From Alectoria sarmentosa (lineage: Eukaryota > Ascomycota > Lecanoromycetes > Lecanorales > Parmeliaceae), in contig WOGZ01000469.1 in assembly GCA_009733775.1 (NCBI GenBank), positions 1-20,522 of the forward strand: 20,522 nt of DNA, read 5' to 3'. Under the pieces are notes generated by a model. It did not search any database and was not told the DNA's origin. It saw nothing but the letters and a program-made list of their open reading frames with translations. Positions 10,621-20,522 of the stretch are shown here, piece by piece. A program made the translations under genes and the position numbers. Position 1 is the first letter of the stretch; each line of letters begins with the position of its first letter.

Positions 10621-13143
10621 TCTATTTTAGCGAAGAACTGCGAGTATACAAAATAATATTCGATTATAATCGACGCTCGTTATAACGAAATTCGATATAA
10701 TAAATATTTTTATAATAATAAAAAAACTTCGCAAATTTCATAAAAGTAATATATAAATAATTTTTTATAATTTTTTAAACGTGTTAAAATCGCTAAAAGA
10801 AATTAATTTAACAACTTTCGCTAATTTTTTTAAGTTTATTTATTAACTTCGCAATTTTTTAATAATGTTTTTAAACGTAAACTTTTATAATTTTATTAAA
10901 TTTACGTTTATATTTTTTAAGTTAATAATAATTATATTATAATATTATTAAAAAAATCGTTATATTATTATATTATTAAGTTTATTATATTTATTTAATA
11001 AACGATATTTTATCAAGTTTATAACTTAGTAAGTTAATAAATAGTCAATTTTAATAAAAGAATTAATCAATTTACAATCACTCAAAATATGACCTTTTTG
11101 ATATATCACATTATCGACATTATTGTGTCGTTAAATATAAGTATATCGTTTATTATAAACTTAATAAACATTTTATAATCAATTAATCGTATTTTTAACA
11201 AATACTTACGTATAAATTAAATAATATATATATTATCGTATTTTTATAATATAATTTCGCGACGAGTTAACGCGTTATATAAAATTTTATTTATTTATTA
11301 AATTATAATAAAATTAATAAAATAAAAAAAGCGTTAAAATGTTATAATTTCATTTCGATACGCGATTCGATCGAATTTAACGCGACTTAACATTATTTAT
11401 ATAAACGACTTTATAGTATATATTTTTTCTTTATAATTATTATTTCGTAAATATCGAAATATAAGCATTTAACATTATTTCGTTTTTTAATATAAAAATT
11501 TATTAATAATTTAAACGACGAAAACGATATTATATTTACGTTTTAAATTAAAAAACGAATATTTATCATCGCGTATAACTTTAAATTAATTTTTTAAAAA
11601 AGATTTATTAAAAAATTCGTATTTTGCGCTTAAACGTAATAACGCTCGTTTTTTATTAAACGATAAATAATTTTAAAAATTTTAATTAAAATTACGTTTA
11701 AAAGATTAAGATAAATAAATAACGAAATTTCTCGTTATTATTATATAATAAATTATTTCTTCGCATTAACGAAATTTAATATAAATTTAATATATTAAAT
11801 ATTAGAAACTAAAATTTATATAAAAATTTATATATATTAATTGAGTTTTATAATTAATATTAAATTTAAATTTAATTTAATTTTAAATTAAATATAATTT
11901 ATTTTCGTTATAACGAATTTATATTAATTATTTATCGATTCGTTATAATAAGCGTTAATTATATTATTTTTTTTAAAAGTAATTTATAAACGACTATTAA
12001 AAAATATAATTAATTTATCAAAACATTTATATACGTTATAAATTTTAATTAATTTAATTTATAATACGATAAAAAATTGATAATTATATATAAATATTAA
12101 ATTTATAAAAATCGAATATAATTTTATTATCGTTTTATTATCAAAAATCGTTAATATAAAATAATAAATATAATTTTTATTATTATTTTATCGTTTTATA
12201 ATCGTAATAATATTAAATTTAATAAAATTAATAAAATTTATTAATTTATCAAATTAAGTTTTAGAAAAAGTTATATATTAAAAATTATTAACGTTTTTAA
12301 ATACTTAATTGTGAAAATAAGCGTTTTAAATAATTTTCTCGCGAAAACGATATTTCTTTTAAATATAAATTTATAAATTAAAATTAATATAAGAAAATAA
12401 GAGATAAAATTTAAATAATATATTAAATATTTATTATAAAGTTAATATATATATAATAACTTATATTAATGATATATAAAAAATATTATTTATAAAAAGT
12501 AATTATAAAAGAGCGATATGATAAAAAAAATGCGCGTTTATTAAAAAGTTAAATTAAATTAAAATTAATTTAAATATAAAGTAAATATATAAATATATTA
12601 AATATATTAAATATTAATATTAATATAATATAAATATATAACGAAAAAATAATAATAATATTAAATTTTATTAATTAATTAATAATTATAATATAATTTT
12701 TTAAATTTTTTTAATAAAAAAATTATATTATAAATTTAAATACGTTTATTATTAATTTATTTTAAATAAAAACGAGTTATTTAAACGTTTATAAGAATTA
12801 TAATATATATATCGTATATATATTATTTTAAAAAAAAGTAATTACTCGTTAAAATATTATAATATAATTTAAAATACTTAAAATAATAAATAAAAACTTT
12901 AATGCTCGCATTTATAATTATATAAATCTCGAATATTAAATTTTTTATATATAATTATATATAAATGTTTTAAAAATGTTATTCGTTATTATAAATAATT
13001 CGTAAAAAATTATAATCGCTAAATTTTTAATATCTTCGAGTTAAAACCTTTAAAAAAAATCTTTAAAAAGCTTATTTAATTACGATTAAACTTAATACAA
13101 AAACATTTTTCAAACTCGACTTTAAATTTTATATACAAATTTG

Positions 13144-13411
13144 AAATAAAAATAAAAAAAAATAAAAAAAAATAAGAAAAAATAAAAAAAAATAAAAAAA
13201 AATAAAAAAAAAATGAAAAAAAATGAAAATAAATAAAAAAAAATAAAAAAAAATAAAAAAAAATAAAAAAAATAAAAAAAATAAAAAAAATAAAAAAAAA
13301 TAAAAAAAAATAAAAAAAAATAAAAAAAAATGAAAATAAATGAAAATAAATAAAAATAAATAAAAATAAATAAAAATAAAAATAAATAAATAAAAATAAA
13401 TAAAAATAAAA
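13144..13411. repeat. Low-complexity A-rich tract with regular T
   Basis: About 270 bp made almost only of A runs broken by single T (occasionally TG), with a period near 9-10 bases (AATAAAAAAA, later AAAAATAAAT). The reverse strand gives long Phe/Ile/Tyr open frames only because the tract lacks stop triplets there; these are not genes. Confidence 0.95.
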
Positions 13412-14582
13412 TATTTATATTTTTCAAAAAGATTTATATTGAAAAATTTAAACATTAAATTTTTTTTATTAAAATCTCGAATAACGTTTTATTTAAAAAG
13501 TTATTTAATTAATATATTTTAAAAAATCGAATATTTAATAGTTTTAAAGTTATTATTTTAAGATTTTCTTTCGAAATTAAAGTTAAGTAATTATTATCGT
13601 TATTTAAAATTTTTAAAATTAATTTTCGTATTTTCTTTAAAAATAAAATAATATAATTTTAATATAATAAAATTATTAAATTTTTTTAAAGTTTATATTA
13701 AAATATATATATATTAAATATTAAATTATTATTATTTTTTATAAATTAAAAATAGTTTTAAGAAACTCGTAATAAAAGTATATACGAAATTTTAAATTTT
13801 TAAGTTTTATTAATTATAAATGTAAGTATTAAACTTTTTATTTTGAAATAATAAATAAAAAAATCTTATACTCGTATTCGTAATTAAATAAATTCGAAAA
13901 CTTAAATTTCTCGTATATTATTATATTGAAAATAATAAAAACATATTATTAATTTATTAAAATTAATAATAAATTTAAGAAAAGTTTATTTATATATAAA
14001 TGTTTTATAAATAAATTAAAAAAAGTCTTAAAAATATAATTATAAATAATTTTTATTATAATTATAACATTATTTTTTATAAAAAATTATAATTAATAAT
14101 ATTTCGATTTTACGAATAATTTAATTTATTATTAATTTACTTAAATCGTTAATAATAATAAAATCGATTATTTAATTATTTATAATAAAGAACTTAAAAT
14201 GCGATATATAAAAACTCGATTTTTAATTAAATTTTAAATTAATTAAAAAGCGAAAGTAGTATTTAAGTAATTTTTTAATTAATTTAATATTATTTATATC
14301 GTATTTATTTTATATAATAATATTTATAAAATATTATATTAATAAATAAATAATAAAGATTATATTAAAAATTATACGTAAAATTAAAATATTAATATTT
14401 AAACGTAATTTAAATAAATTTTTAATTATAAAGTTTTTAATAATAAATATATATATATATATAAAAATTAAAAATTAAAATTAAAATTAATATATTAATA
14501 TAAATTAAGTCGTAAAATAAATTTTAATTAATAGTAATAAATTATAATAATATTAATAATAAATTAGGGTTTATAAATTAAG

Positions 14583-14638
14583 TTTATAATATTTAAAATA
14601 AACGAAAACGAAACGAATTTAAAATTTAACGTCGATTA
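14583..14638. repeat. Diverged direct repeat, copy 1
   Basis: It shares TTTATAATATTTAAAATAAA at its start and TAACGTCGATTA at its end with 14852-14905. The copies lie about 270 bp apart and differ mostly by transitions and a small gap. Confidence 0.6.
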
Positions 14639-14851
14639 AAAAAAAAAATTCTCTTTTTTTTCTTTCGAATTCGAATTTTACGTTTTACGATTTACGATTA
14701 TTAAGCGAGAAATTAACGTTTTTTATTAATTTATTATTATATTATTTACGATTTACGAATTTTATATAAAGTTACGCTTATTTAAAAATATATAAAATAT
14801 ATAAAAAATGTATTGAATTTTTTATAATCGATTTCTCGCATTTTTTGAAAA

Positions 14852-14905
14852 TTTATAATATTTAAAATAAATAAAAGCGAAAGAAATTTGAATAACGTCG
14901 ATTAA
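14852..14905. repeat. Diverged direct repeat, copy 2
   Basis: Partner of 14583-14638. Between them ACGATTTACGA-type motifs occur twice (near 14685 and 14748), so the 320-bp stretch may be the remains of a small repeat-bounded element. Confidence 0.6.
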
Positions 14906-15959
14906 TTAAACTTTATTTATTTTTTATATATATATAATTTATCTTTATTATTATATAAAAAGTATTTACTTAATAATTTTATTTTTAATATACTTAATTA
15001 AGTAACTCGATTATCTTTTTTATAAATTATTTAAAATTATAATAAATAATTCGATTTTATTAATAATTCGATTTAAGATTATATATAAGTAATTATAAAC
15101 GAAGATCTTCGATTATAAATATAAATCGAATTATTATAAAAATTAATTTATGATTTATTAATCGTTATATCAAAATTTAAACGAATTGAATATTAAATTC
15201 GTTAAAAAAAATGTAAATTATTTAAATCAAGCGAAATAAAAAATATACGTAGTATATAATAACGTTTATTATTATATTCGCTTTCGAGAATACGATAATC
15301 GAATATTTTAAATTTAATATATTTAACTTATAAGCGTGTATTATTATATAAATTTTATAATTATTATAAATTGCGTAATAACATTATTATATTATTTTTT
15401 TTAATTTCAAATAATGAAATAATAATAAATTTAATTTAAAAACGTTTATTAATTTAATAAATAAAAGAAAATTATTTTTTTCGTTAACAATTTAATTACG
15501 ATTAATATATATTATTTTAATATTAAAAAAGTTAATAAAAACTTAATTATTAAATCGAACGACGTTTTTATTAAAACTGTAAAGAATTATTTTAAAGCTA
15601 TAAAAATTAAAAATTTAATATAAATTCAAATTGCGATAAATAATTAAAACAAAATTAATAATAATGTTATTTGATAATTAATCGATAAATTAATTAACAA
15701 TTTTTCGTTTTTTTATATTTATTAAAATTTTATTATTTACATTTAGAAAATTATTTATAAATTTTTTTATATTAATACAATTTTATTTAATTAAATTCAA
15801 ATTGCGAAATTTTATATTTTTCGTAAATTTATAAATTTAAATGTAATTTCATAAATATAAGATTTTTAAAATAAACGTAACAATATATTTTAATTTAACG
15901 CTTTTAATAATCGATATAATTTAATAAAAAAATTCGCAAAAATATATAATTATGATTTA

Positions 15960-16125
15960 AAAAAATATAATAAATATTATATATAAGTTAATTAAGTATA
16001 TAAAAAATACGAAAAAATCGTGTTTTTAAACTTGTTCGTTGAAATAATATTAAGATACGATTAATTTTAAAATTAATTTTAAAATTAATTTTATATACGT
16101 TATATAAAAGATTAATTTTCAATAT
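15960..16125. repeat. Direct repeat of about 165 bp, left copy
   Basis: It aligns over its length with 17566-17727. Shared blocks include ATATAATAAATATTATATAT, GATACGATTAA and AAAAGATTAATTTTCAAT. Most differences are G/A or C/T, as expected if each copy was mutated independently. The two copies bracket two minisatellite arrays. Confidence 0.8.
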
Positions 16126-16259
16126 TTTTTTATAACGTTAAAAGATAACGTATATAATTATTTTAACATTTTTTTATAATAATACATTACGATATTTTAA
16201 TTTTAAAACTTTTTTCTTTTATAATATAAATAATTTAATAAAAATTTAAAAAACATTTT

Positions 16260-16700
16260 TTTAATATAAAAATTTATTTCTCTTTTTAATACGAAAACTT
16301 GATAAAAATTTAAAAAATATCGCTTTAACATAAAAACTTACTTTTTTTTCTAATATGAAAACTTAATAAAAGTTTAAAAATAATCGCTTTAATATAAAAA
16401 TTTGATGCGTTATAACGTTTTAATATAAAAATTTAAACTTATTTTCTATAATAATACGAGAAATTGTTTTAATATAAAAACTTAATTTTCTTTATAATAT
16501 AAAAAATTTAATAATAATTTAAAATATAACGATTTAATTAAAAACATAATCTTTTTTATATAAAAAGCTTAATTCGAAATAAAAAAAAATTATTTTAATA
16601 ATACGAGAAATTATTTTAATAAAAATTTTTATTTTTCTTTATAATATAAAAAGTTTAATAATAATTTAAATTTTAACGTCTTAATTAAAAACGTGTTCTC
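16260..16700. repeat. Degenerate minisatellite, 64-bp period
   Basis: Units begin with TTTAATATAAAAA (or TTTAACATAAAAA) at 16260, 16324 and 16388, spaced exactly 64 bp. Shorter or broken units start at 16419 and 16468, and similar motifs (ATAATACGAGAAATT, AATATAAAAAGTTTAATAAT) recur to about 16700. Confidence 0.75.
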
Positions 16701-16859
16701 GTATTCTTTTAAAAAAGTTTTTAAAATTTAATTTTTTTATTTATGAGAAGCTCGATAATTTTATGACTTTTTTCGTTTTTTATTATAAAAAGCTTAATAG
16801 AAAATAGAAATTTGTTTCTTTTTTCAATTATAAAAAGTTTATTAAATTCGAGACTTAAT

Positions 16860-17396
16860 GTTTTATATGAAGAAATTTAAAAAAATAAAATATTCGATAA
16901 TATAAAATTAAACGCTCGATAAAAAGAGATTGAATATTTAATAAAAATAAATTAAATATTCGATAAAGTAAAACGAAATACTTTATACGAAAAAACTTAA
17001 TTCGATATTTTATAATTATATTTAAAAGAGAATATTCGATAAAATAAAATTAAATGTTTATATAAAAAAATCGAATTATTTTATATAAAGAAACTTCGTG
17101 CTTTTATAAATAAAATTAAATGTTTTTTTAAAAAAAGCTTAAAAAAAGAAAATGCGATATTTTATAATATAAAATTAAATAAAATATTCGATAATATAAG
17201 ACGAAATGCTTTATACGAAAGAATTTAAAAAAATGAAATATTCGATAATATAAAACGAAATATCTTAAACGAAAAAATTTAAAAAAATAAAATATTCGAT
17301 GATATAAAACGAAATGTTTTATGCGAAGAAATTTAAAAAATGAAATATTTAATAATATAAAACGAAATGTTTTATATTAAAAAATTTGATTCGATA
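16860..17396. repeat. Minisatellite, 54-bp period
   Basis: The last four units start at 17182, 17236, 17290 and 17343 with AAATATTCGATAATATAA or a close variant, continue with ACGAAATGTTTTATACGA, and end with AATTTAAAAAAATG. More degenerate units start near 16888, 16954, 17030 and 17150. Unit differences are mainly C/T and G/A. Confidence 0.85.
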
Positions 17397-17565
17397 TTTA
17401 TTATATTTAAATTACGATAATTTAATTCGTTAAAAGTTACGAATTAAAAAAAACGAACTATTATAATATAATAATAATTTATTTTAAATTATTATTAATA
17501 ATATATTTATATAAAAAGTGCGAGAATAAATGTTATTTTTTAATCGTTATAAATCGAATTTATAA

Positions 17566-17727
17566 TTTATTAAAAGATATATAATAAATATTATATATAA
17601 ATTAATTAAATATATAAAAAATATAAGAAAATTATGTTTTTAAACTTATTCGTTAAAATAATGTGAAGATACGATTAACTTTAATTTTAAGATTAATTTT
17701 ATATACGTTACGTAAAAGATTAATTTT
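17566..17727. repeat. Direct repeat of about 165 bp, right copy
   Basis: Same orientation as 15960-16125, about 1.6 kb away. By eye, identity is near 90%. The two could be terminal repeats of a small non-autonomous element or a segmental duplication. No terminal TG..CA or target-site duplication could be confirmed, since RIP would alter both. Confidence 0.8.
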
Positions 17728-18619
17728 CAATAATTATATTATTAAACGATTTAAAATCTTTGCGAATATTTTAAATTATACGATTAATAATCTTAATATT
17801 ATAACGATTTTATATTAAAATTTCGTTTTAAAAAATGAATTTAATTATATATAATAATTCGATTAAATCGAATTTATTAATAATATCGTAAAAAAATTAA
17901 ATAATAATATTTAAAAAAAATTAAAACGAAAATAAACGATATAATTTTTTTAAAAATAAAAAAAACGATGTTTAAAAAAATTATAACAATTATTATTTTA
18001 AAAGTCTTTCGTATCTTTTTATAAAACAATGTTTTAAAATATAATCTTATTAATATTTTCGTAATCGTTCAAAAAAAAAGTTAATTATTAAAAAAAAATA
18101 TCGCGTTTCAAATAACGTTTATAATTATCGTTTAATTATTATTAAAATTCGTTCACATTTACTCTCAAATATTCGTTCGATAAAAACGTTTTTCGCGTAA
18201 AAAAATATTACGTTTATTATTATAATATTATTTATAATTATGTTACATTTTATATATATTAAAATCGTTAATTAAATTAAATATTTTTTATAAAATTAAA
18301 CTTATTTCTTTTTAAACGAATTTAAATTAAATAAAAATAAAAGTTTTTAATAATAATTTACTTCGATTATATATCGTTTAATAAAATGAAACTTTAATAA
18401 TAAATTTAAAACATATATAAATAATCGTTAAACAATTTAAATAAAAATATGTTAATAATGAAAAAAATGAAAAAAATTGCGAATAAATAAAAAAAAAATA
18501 CGTTTAACGAAATTACTTTTAATGAAAAAAAAATTATATTAAAAAAAATGAAAATGTTTTATTATTATAAATAACGCGATAACTTTTTTCTTTCGCAATT
18601 AAAACACTTTTATATATTA
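17728..18619. other. AT-rich stretch, possible decayed continuation of the Helitron
   Basis: If the Helitron protein read on the minus strand continues, its PIF1 helicase motifs should fall here. I translated all of it in the reverse direction and could not find a convincing P-loop (GxxGxGKT) or DEAD-like motif. The piece near 18100-18200 keeps more non-CpG cytosines than its surroundings but is not recognised. Confidence 0.4.
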
Positions 18620-18629
18620 ATTAAATTAA

Positions 18630-18925
18630 ATTATATATTTTATTTTATATTTATTTTATAAATTAAGCGATTTATTAAATTTACAATTAAATAAAATTAT
18701 TATAAATAAACTTTATAAACAATTTTCATTTTTTTAAACATTTATTTTCTTTAAAACTTAATTTCATTCGACGTTATTATATATAAAATCTTTTATTATA
18801 TAAACGATATAATAATTTAAAAAAAGATCTTCGTTTATCGTTTATAAATTTTTATAAAATAAAAGATTCGATACGTTTAAAAAAAACGTAAATAATAAAA
18901 TTCGCTTGCGTTGAAATTAATATAA
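18630..18925 (-). pseudogene. Helitron protein relic between Rep and helicase domains
   Basis: ISTQANFIIYVFF (from 18917) corresponds to the family's VSPN-GERYYLRLLL. After a frame change, YKNL-stop-TINEDLF matches F-DLRTVNG, and NNVE-stop-N-stop-VLKKINV matches NDNEWDQCLEEA, with TGG and CAA codons as stops. SLFIIILFNCKFNKSLNL-stop-NKY matches LRSLF-TILL-CNP-NPLALW-KY. This block is specific to Helitron-type helicases and confirms the assignment made from the Rep part. Confidence 0.82.
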
Positions 18926-19347
18926 TATATTTTTATAATAATACTAATGCGTTTTTAATATAAGTTTTATTTTTAAATATTTTAAACATTTTTCTCTTAA
19001 ACGTAATGATTCGATAAATTGATATAAAAAAAATATTAATTAATTTTATTATTAACGTCGTATATTTTATTAAAAAAAGATTATAAAAAAAATTTAACGT
19101 TCGTTTATTATTATTATATTAAATAATTGAAAATTATTATTAAAAATCACGATTTGTTAATTTAAAAAATAAGTAAATAATCGCTTTATAATAAAATTGT
19201 AATTATATAATTTAAAATAAAATATTTTTTTATAAATTTTTGTTAATTTCATTTAACGTGCGTTTCGATATTTTTGAAAGCATTTATTAAATTTATTATA
19301 TCGTTTTCGTTTATTCGTTTTATTCGAAAATTAATTTAATTATTATT

Positions 19348-19890
19348 TTTATAAACGTATTTGAAAATGTATTTATAAATTTTGACTTTAACGTAAATTT
19401 TTATATCAATGTAAACATTATATTTGATCGACAAATACGAATTATAAAACATTATTTAACAATTTTAATTAAATTCATTTTTTGAAGTCACAATAAACTT
19501 ATATCGACGATAAATAAAATATTCGATATTTGATTTAAAGATAATATAATCGTTAAACTTCTTTGAAAATCGCTTATTGCATTAATTTTTATTCGAATTT
19601 TAATAAAATAAAACGATATTCGTTTTATTTATAACGTAATAATTATAATTATTATAAATTATATATTTAATTATAATAATATAAAAATTGAAAAATCGTA
19701 TATAATCAAAAATTTTAATATTAATAATAACGTTTATTTTATTAACGTTTAAATAACGATTTTCAAAATATAATATAATAAATATATAAGCATATAATAA
19801 TCTTCGTTTTTAAAAATTTATAATATAATAATACGTCGAAACTCGATTTTTTATAAATAAAAATTAATTAAAATTATTAAAATATAAAAT
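19348..19890 (-). pseudogene. Helitron Rep (HUH Y2) nuclease relic
   Basis: In one frame: FIKNRVSTYYYIINF, then stop-KRRLLYAYIFIIL around 19809-19768, matching the family's QKRGLPHAHILIIL. The two catalytic histidines are tyrosine codons (19794-19792 and 19788-19786). Next come CNKRFSKKFNDY (19581-19546; family CSK-FPK-F), FIYRRY (about 19505), and C-stop-IMFYNSYLSIKYNVYIDI (family NRWVVPYNPYLL-KYN-HINVE). The block ends with IYKYIFKYVYK (19380-19348), the two-tyrosine motif, whose tyrosines survive. Every difference named fits C-to-T or G-to-A change. Confidence 0.87.
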
Positions 19891-19960
19891 ATAATACTTA
19901 ATTATATTACTTTAAAAGTGTTACGAAAAAAAAGCGATTTATATATAAGCGTATTAATTA

Positions 19961-20470
19961 ATGCGTATATAACGTTAAAATTTAACTTTATATAATTCGA
20001 ATTTTAATACTTTTCTTCGCTCGCATTTTTTTAAACTTAAATTTTAAATTATAAAAATGAAAATTAATATTAGTTAATAAAAGTAAATCGCAGCGTCGAA
20101 TTATAAACGTGAAATTATTTTATATTCTTTTTATCATCTTTTATATTTTTTAAAACTTTTTAATTTTAAATATAAAATTCGAAATTCGCGATATTTAAAA
20201 TCGAATAAAAATAATAAAACATTTAAAGAAAAGTCGAAATTTAAAAACGATTATAGTTTTTTAAATATATTTGCCATTATAATATATAGAAAAAAAATTA
20301 CTTTTTAACGAAAAATCGTTTTTTAAATAATTTATTTATAAATTATTTAATATATATCAAAAATCGAATAATATATAATTAATAAATATATTTCAAAGTA
20401 AATCTTTCGATTAAATAAACACTTTCGAATTTTATATATATATATATATACGATCGATTATAAAACGACG
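19961..20470. other. AT-rich stretch at the right edge, no recognised gene
   Basis: About 500 bp where the part of the Helitron protein upstream of the HUH motif would be expected on the minus strand. Translation gives no convincing match (the expected FITFTCNP-like block was not found). It includes a short (TA)n run near 20436-20450. Confidence 0.45.

Positions 20471-20522
<52 letters not shown>
20471..20522. repeat. (ATA)n microsatellite, cut by the window edge
   Basis: At least 52 bp of uninterrupted ATA/AAT repeat running off the end of the window, the same triplet as at 2004-2060. It is preceded by ACGACG, so the original unit may have contained G or C before mutation. Confidence 0.95.

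Larger units (their letters stand above)
10621..15958. other. AT-rich, RIP-like block without recognisable gene
   Basis: About 5.3 kb with stops in all frames and no domain I could recognise in the parts I translated by hand. Contents worth noting: a less mutated patch at about 11060-11135; a block nearly free of G and C at 12541-12720; the A-rich tract at 13144-13411; and a diverged repeat pair at 14583-14638 and 14852-14905. Likely further erased transposons, but their type is not readable. Confidence 0.6.
18620..19960 (-). mobile_element. RIP-decayed Helitron (Rep/helicase protein part)
   Basis: The minus-strand translation shows the Helitron-like N-terminal (Rep) region followed by the linker that precedes the PIF1 helicase, in the correct order. 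A single frame runs from about 19890 to 19330 without an indel. Another frame carries the part at 18930-18870, and a third the part from about 18870 to 18630. Stops replace W, Q and R codons. The element's 5' end lies to the right, at or beyond the window edge. The 3' end was not found. Helitrons are rolling-circle DNA transposons; this copy is dead. Confidence 0.85.

Noticed and set aside
13122..13455. Two long minus-strand open frames of about 100 codons, almost only Phe, Ile, Leu and Tyr
   Set aside because: They arise from the A-rich low-complexity tract, which lacks stop triplets on that strand. There is no domain and no start or promoter context.
14565..14573. TTAGGGTTT, telomere-like
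   Set aside because: A single copy without tandem repetition; no sign of a telomere.

Overview
The window reads as nuclear DNA of a filamentous ascomycete (Pezizomycotina). It has two parts. Two long blocks (about 1-7780 and 10620-20522) are extremely AT-rich (about 12% G+C in the rows I counted by hand). They have no intact genes, and they hold transposon relics whose changes are almost all C-to-T or G-to-A, the mark of repeat-induced point mutation (RIP). Between them is an island of about 2.8 kb (7780-10620) with ordinary base composition and one spliced gene on the minus strand. The species cannot be named from what I see.

Layout. 1-3761: decayed pol of a chromodomain Ty3/gypsy retrotransposon on the plus strand, with reverse transcriptase, RNase H, integrase and chromodomain still readable in order. 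3762-7780: AT-rich sequence with simple repeats and nothing I can identify. 7780-10620: the gene island. Its gene (10104 to 8488, four exons, 449 codons) encodes an RGS-domain protein with three C-terminal membrane segments, like Rax1. The promoter side is at 10105-10620 and the 3' side at 7780-8487. 10620-15960: AT-rich sequence with low-complexity tracts and a short diverged repeat pair. 15960-17730: a pair of direct repeats of about 165 bp flanking two different minisatellite arrays (64 bp and 54 bp periods). 18620-19960: decayed Helitron Rep/helicase on the minus strand, reading out of the right part of the window. The window ends inside an AAT microsatellite.

How it fits together. The only gene that can be working is the RGS-domain one, expected to act in G-protein signalling or polarity at a membrane. 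It is a single-copy gene left in a TE graveyard, and I saw no sign of RIP inside it. The most striking general feature is that in the AT-rich blocks nearly all surviving cytosines sit in CpG: CpA, CpT and CpC are almost exhausted. No new defence or metabolic system was seen. The best candidates for a second look are the CpG-only cytosine pattern, the direct-repeat/minisatellite composite, and the Helitron relic whose HUH histidines are both tyrosine codons.
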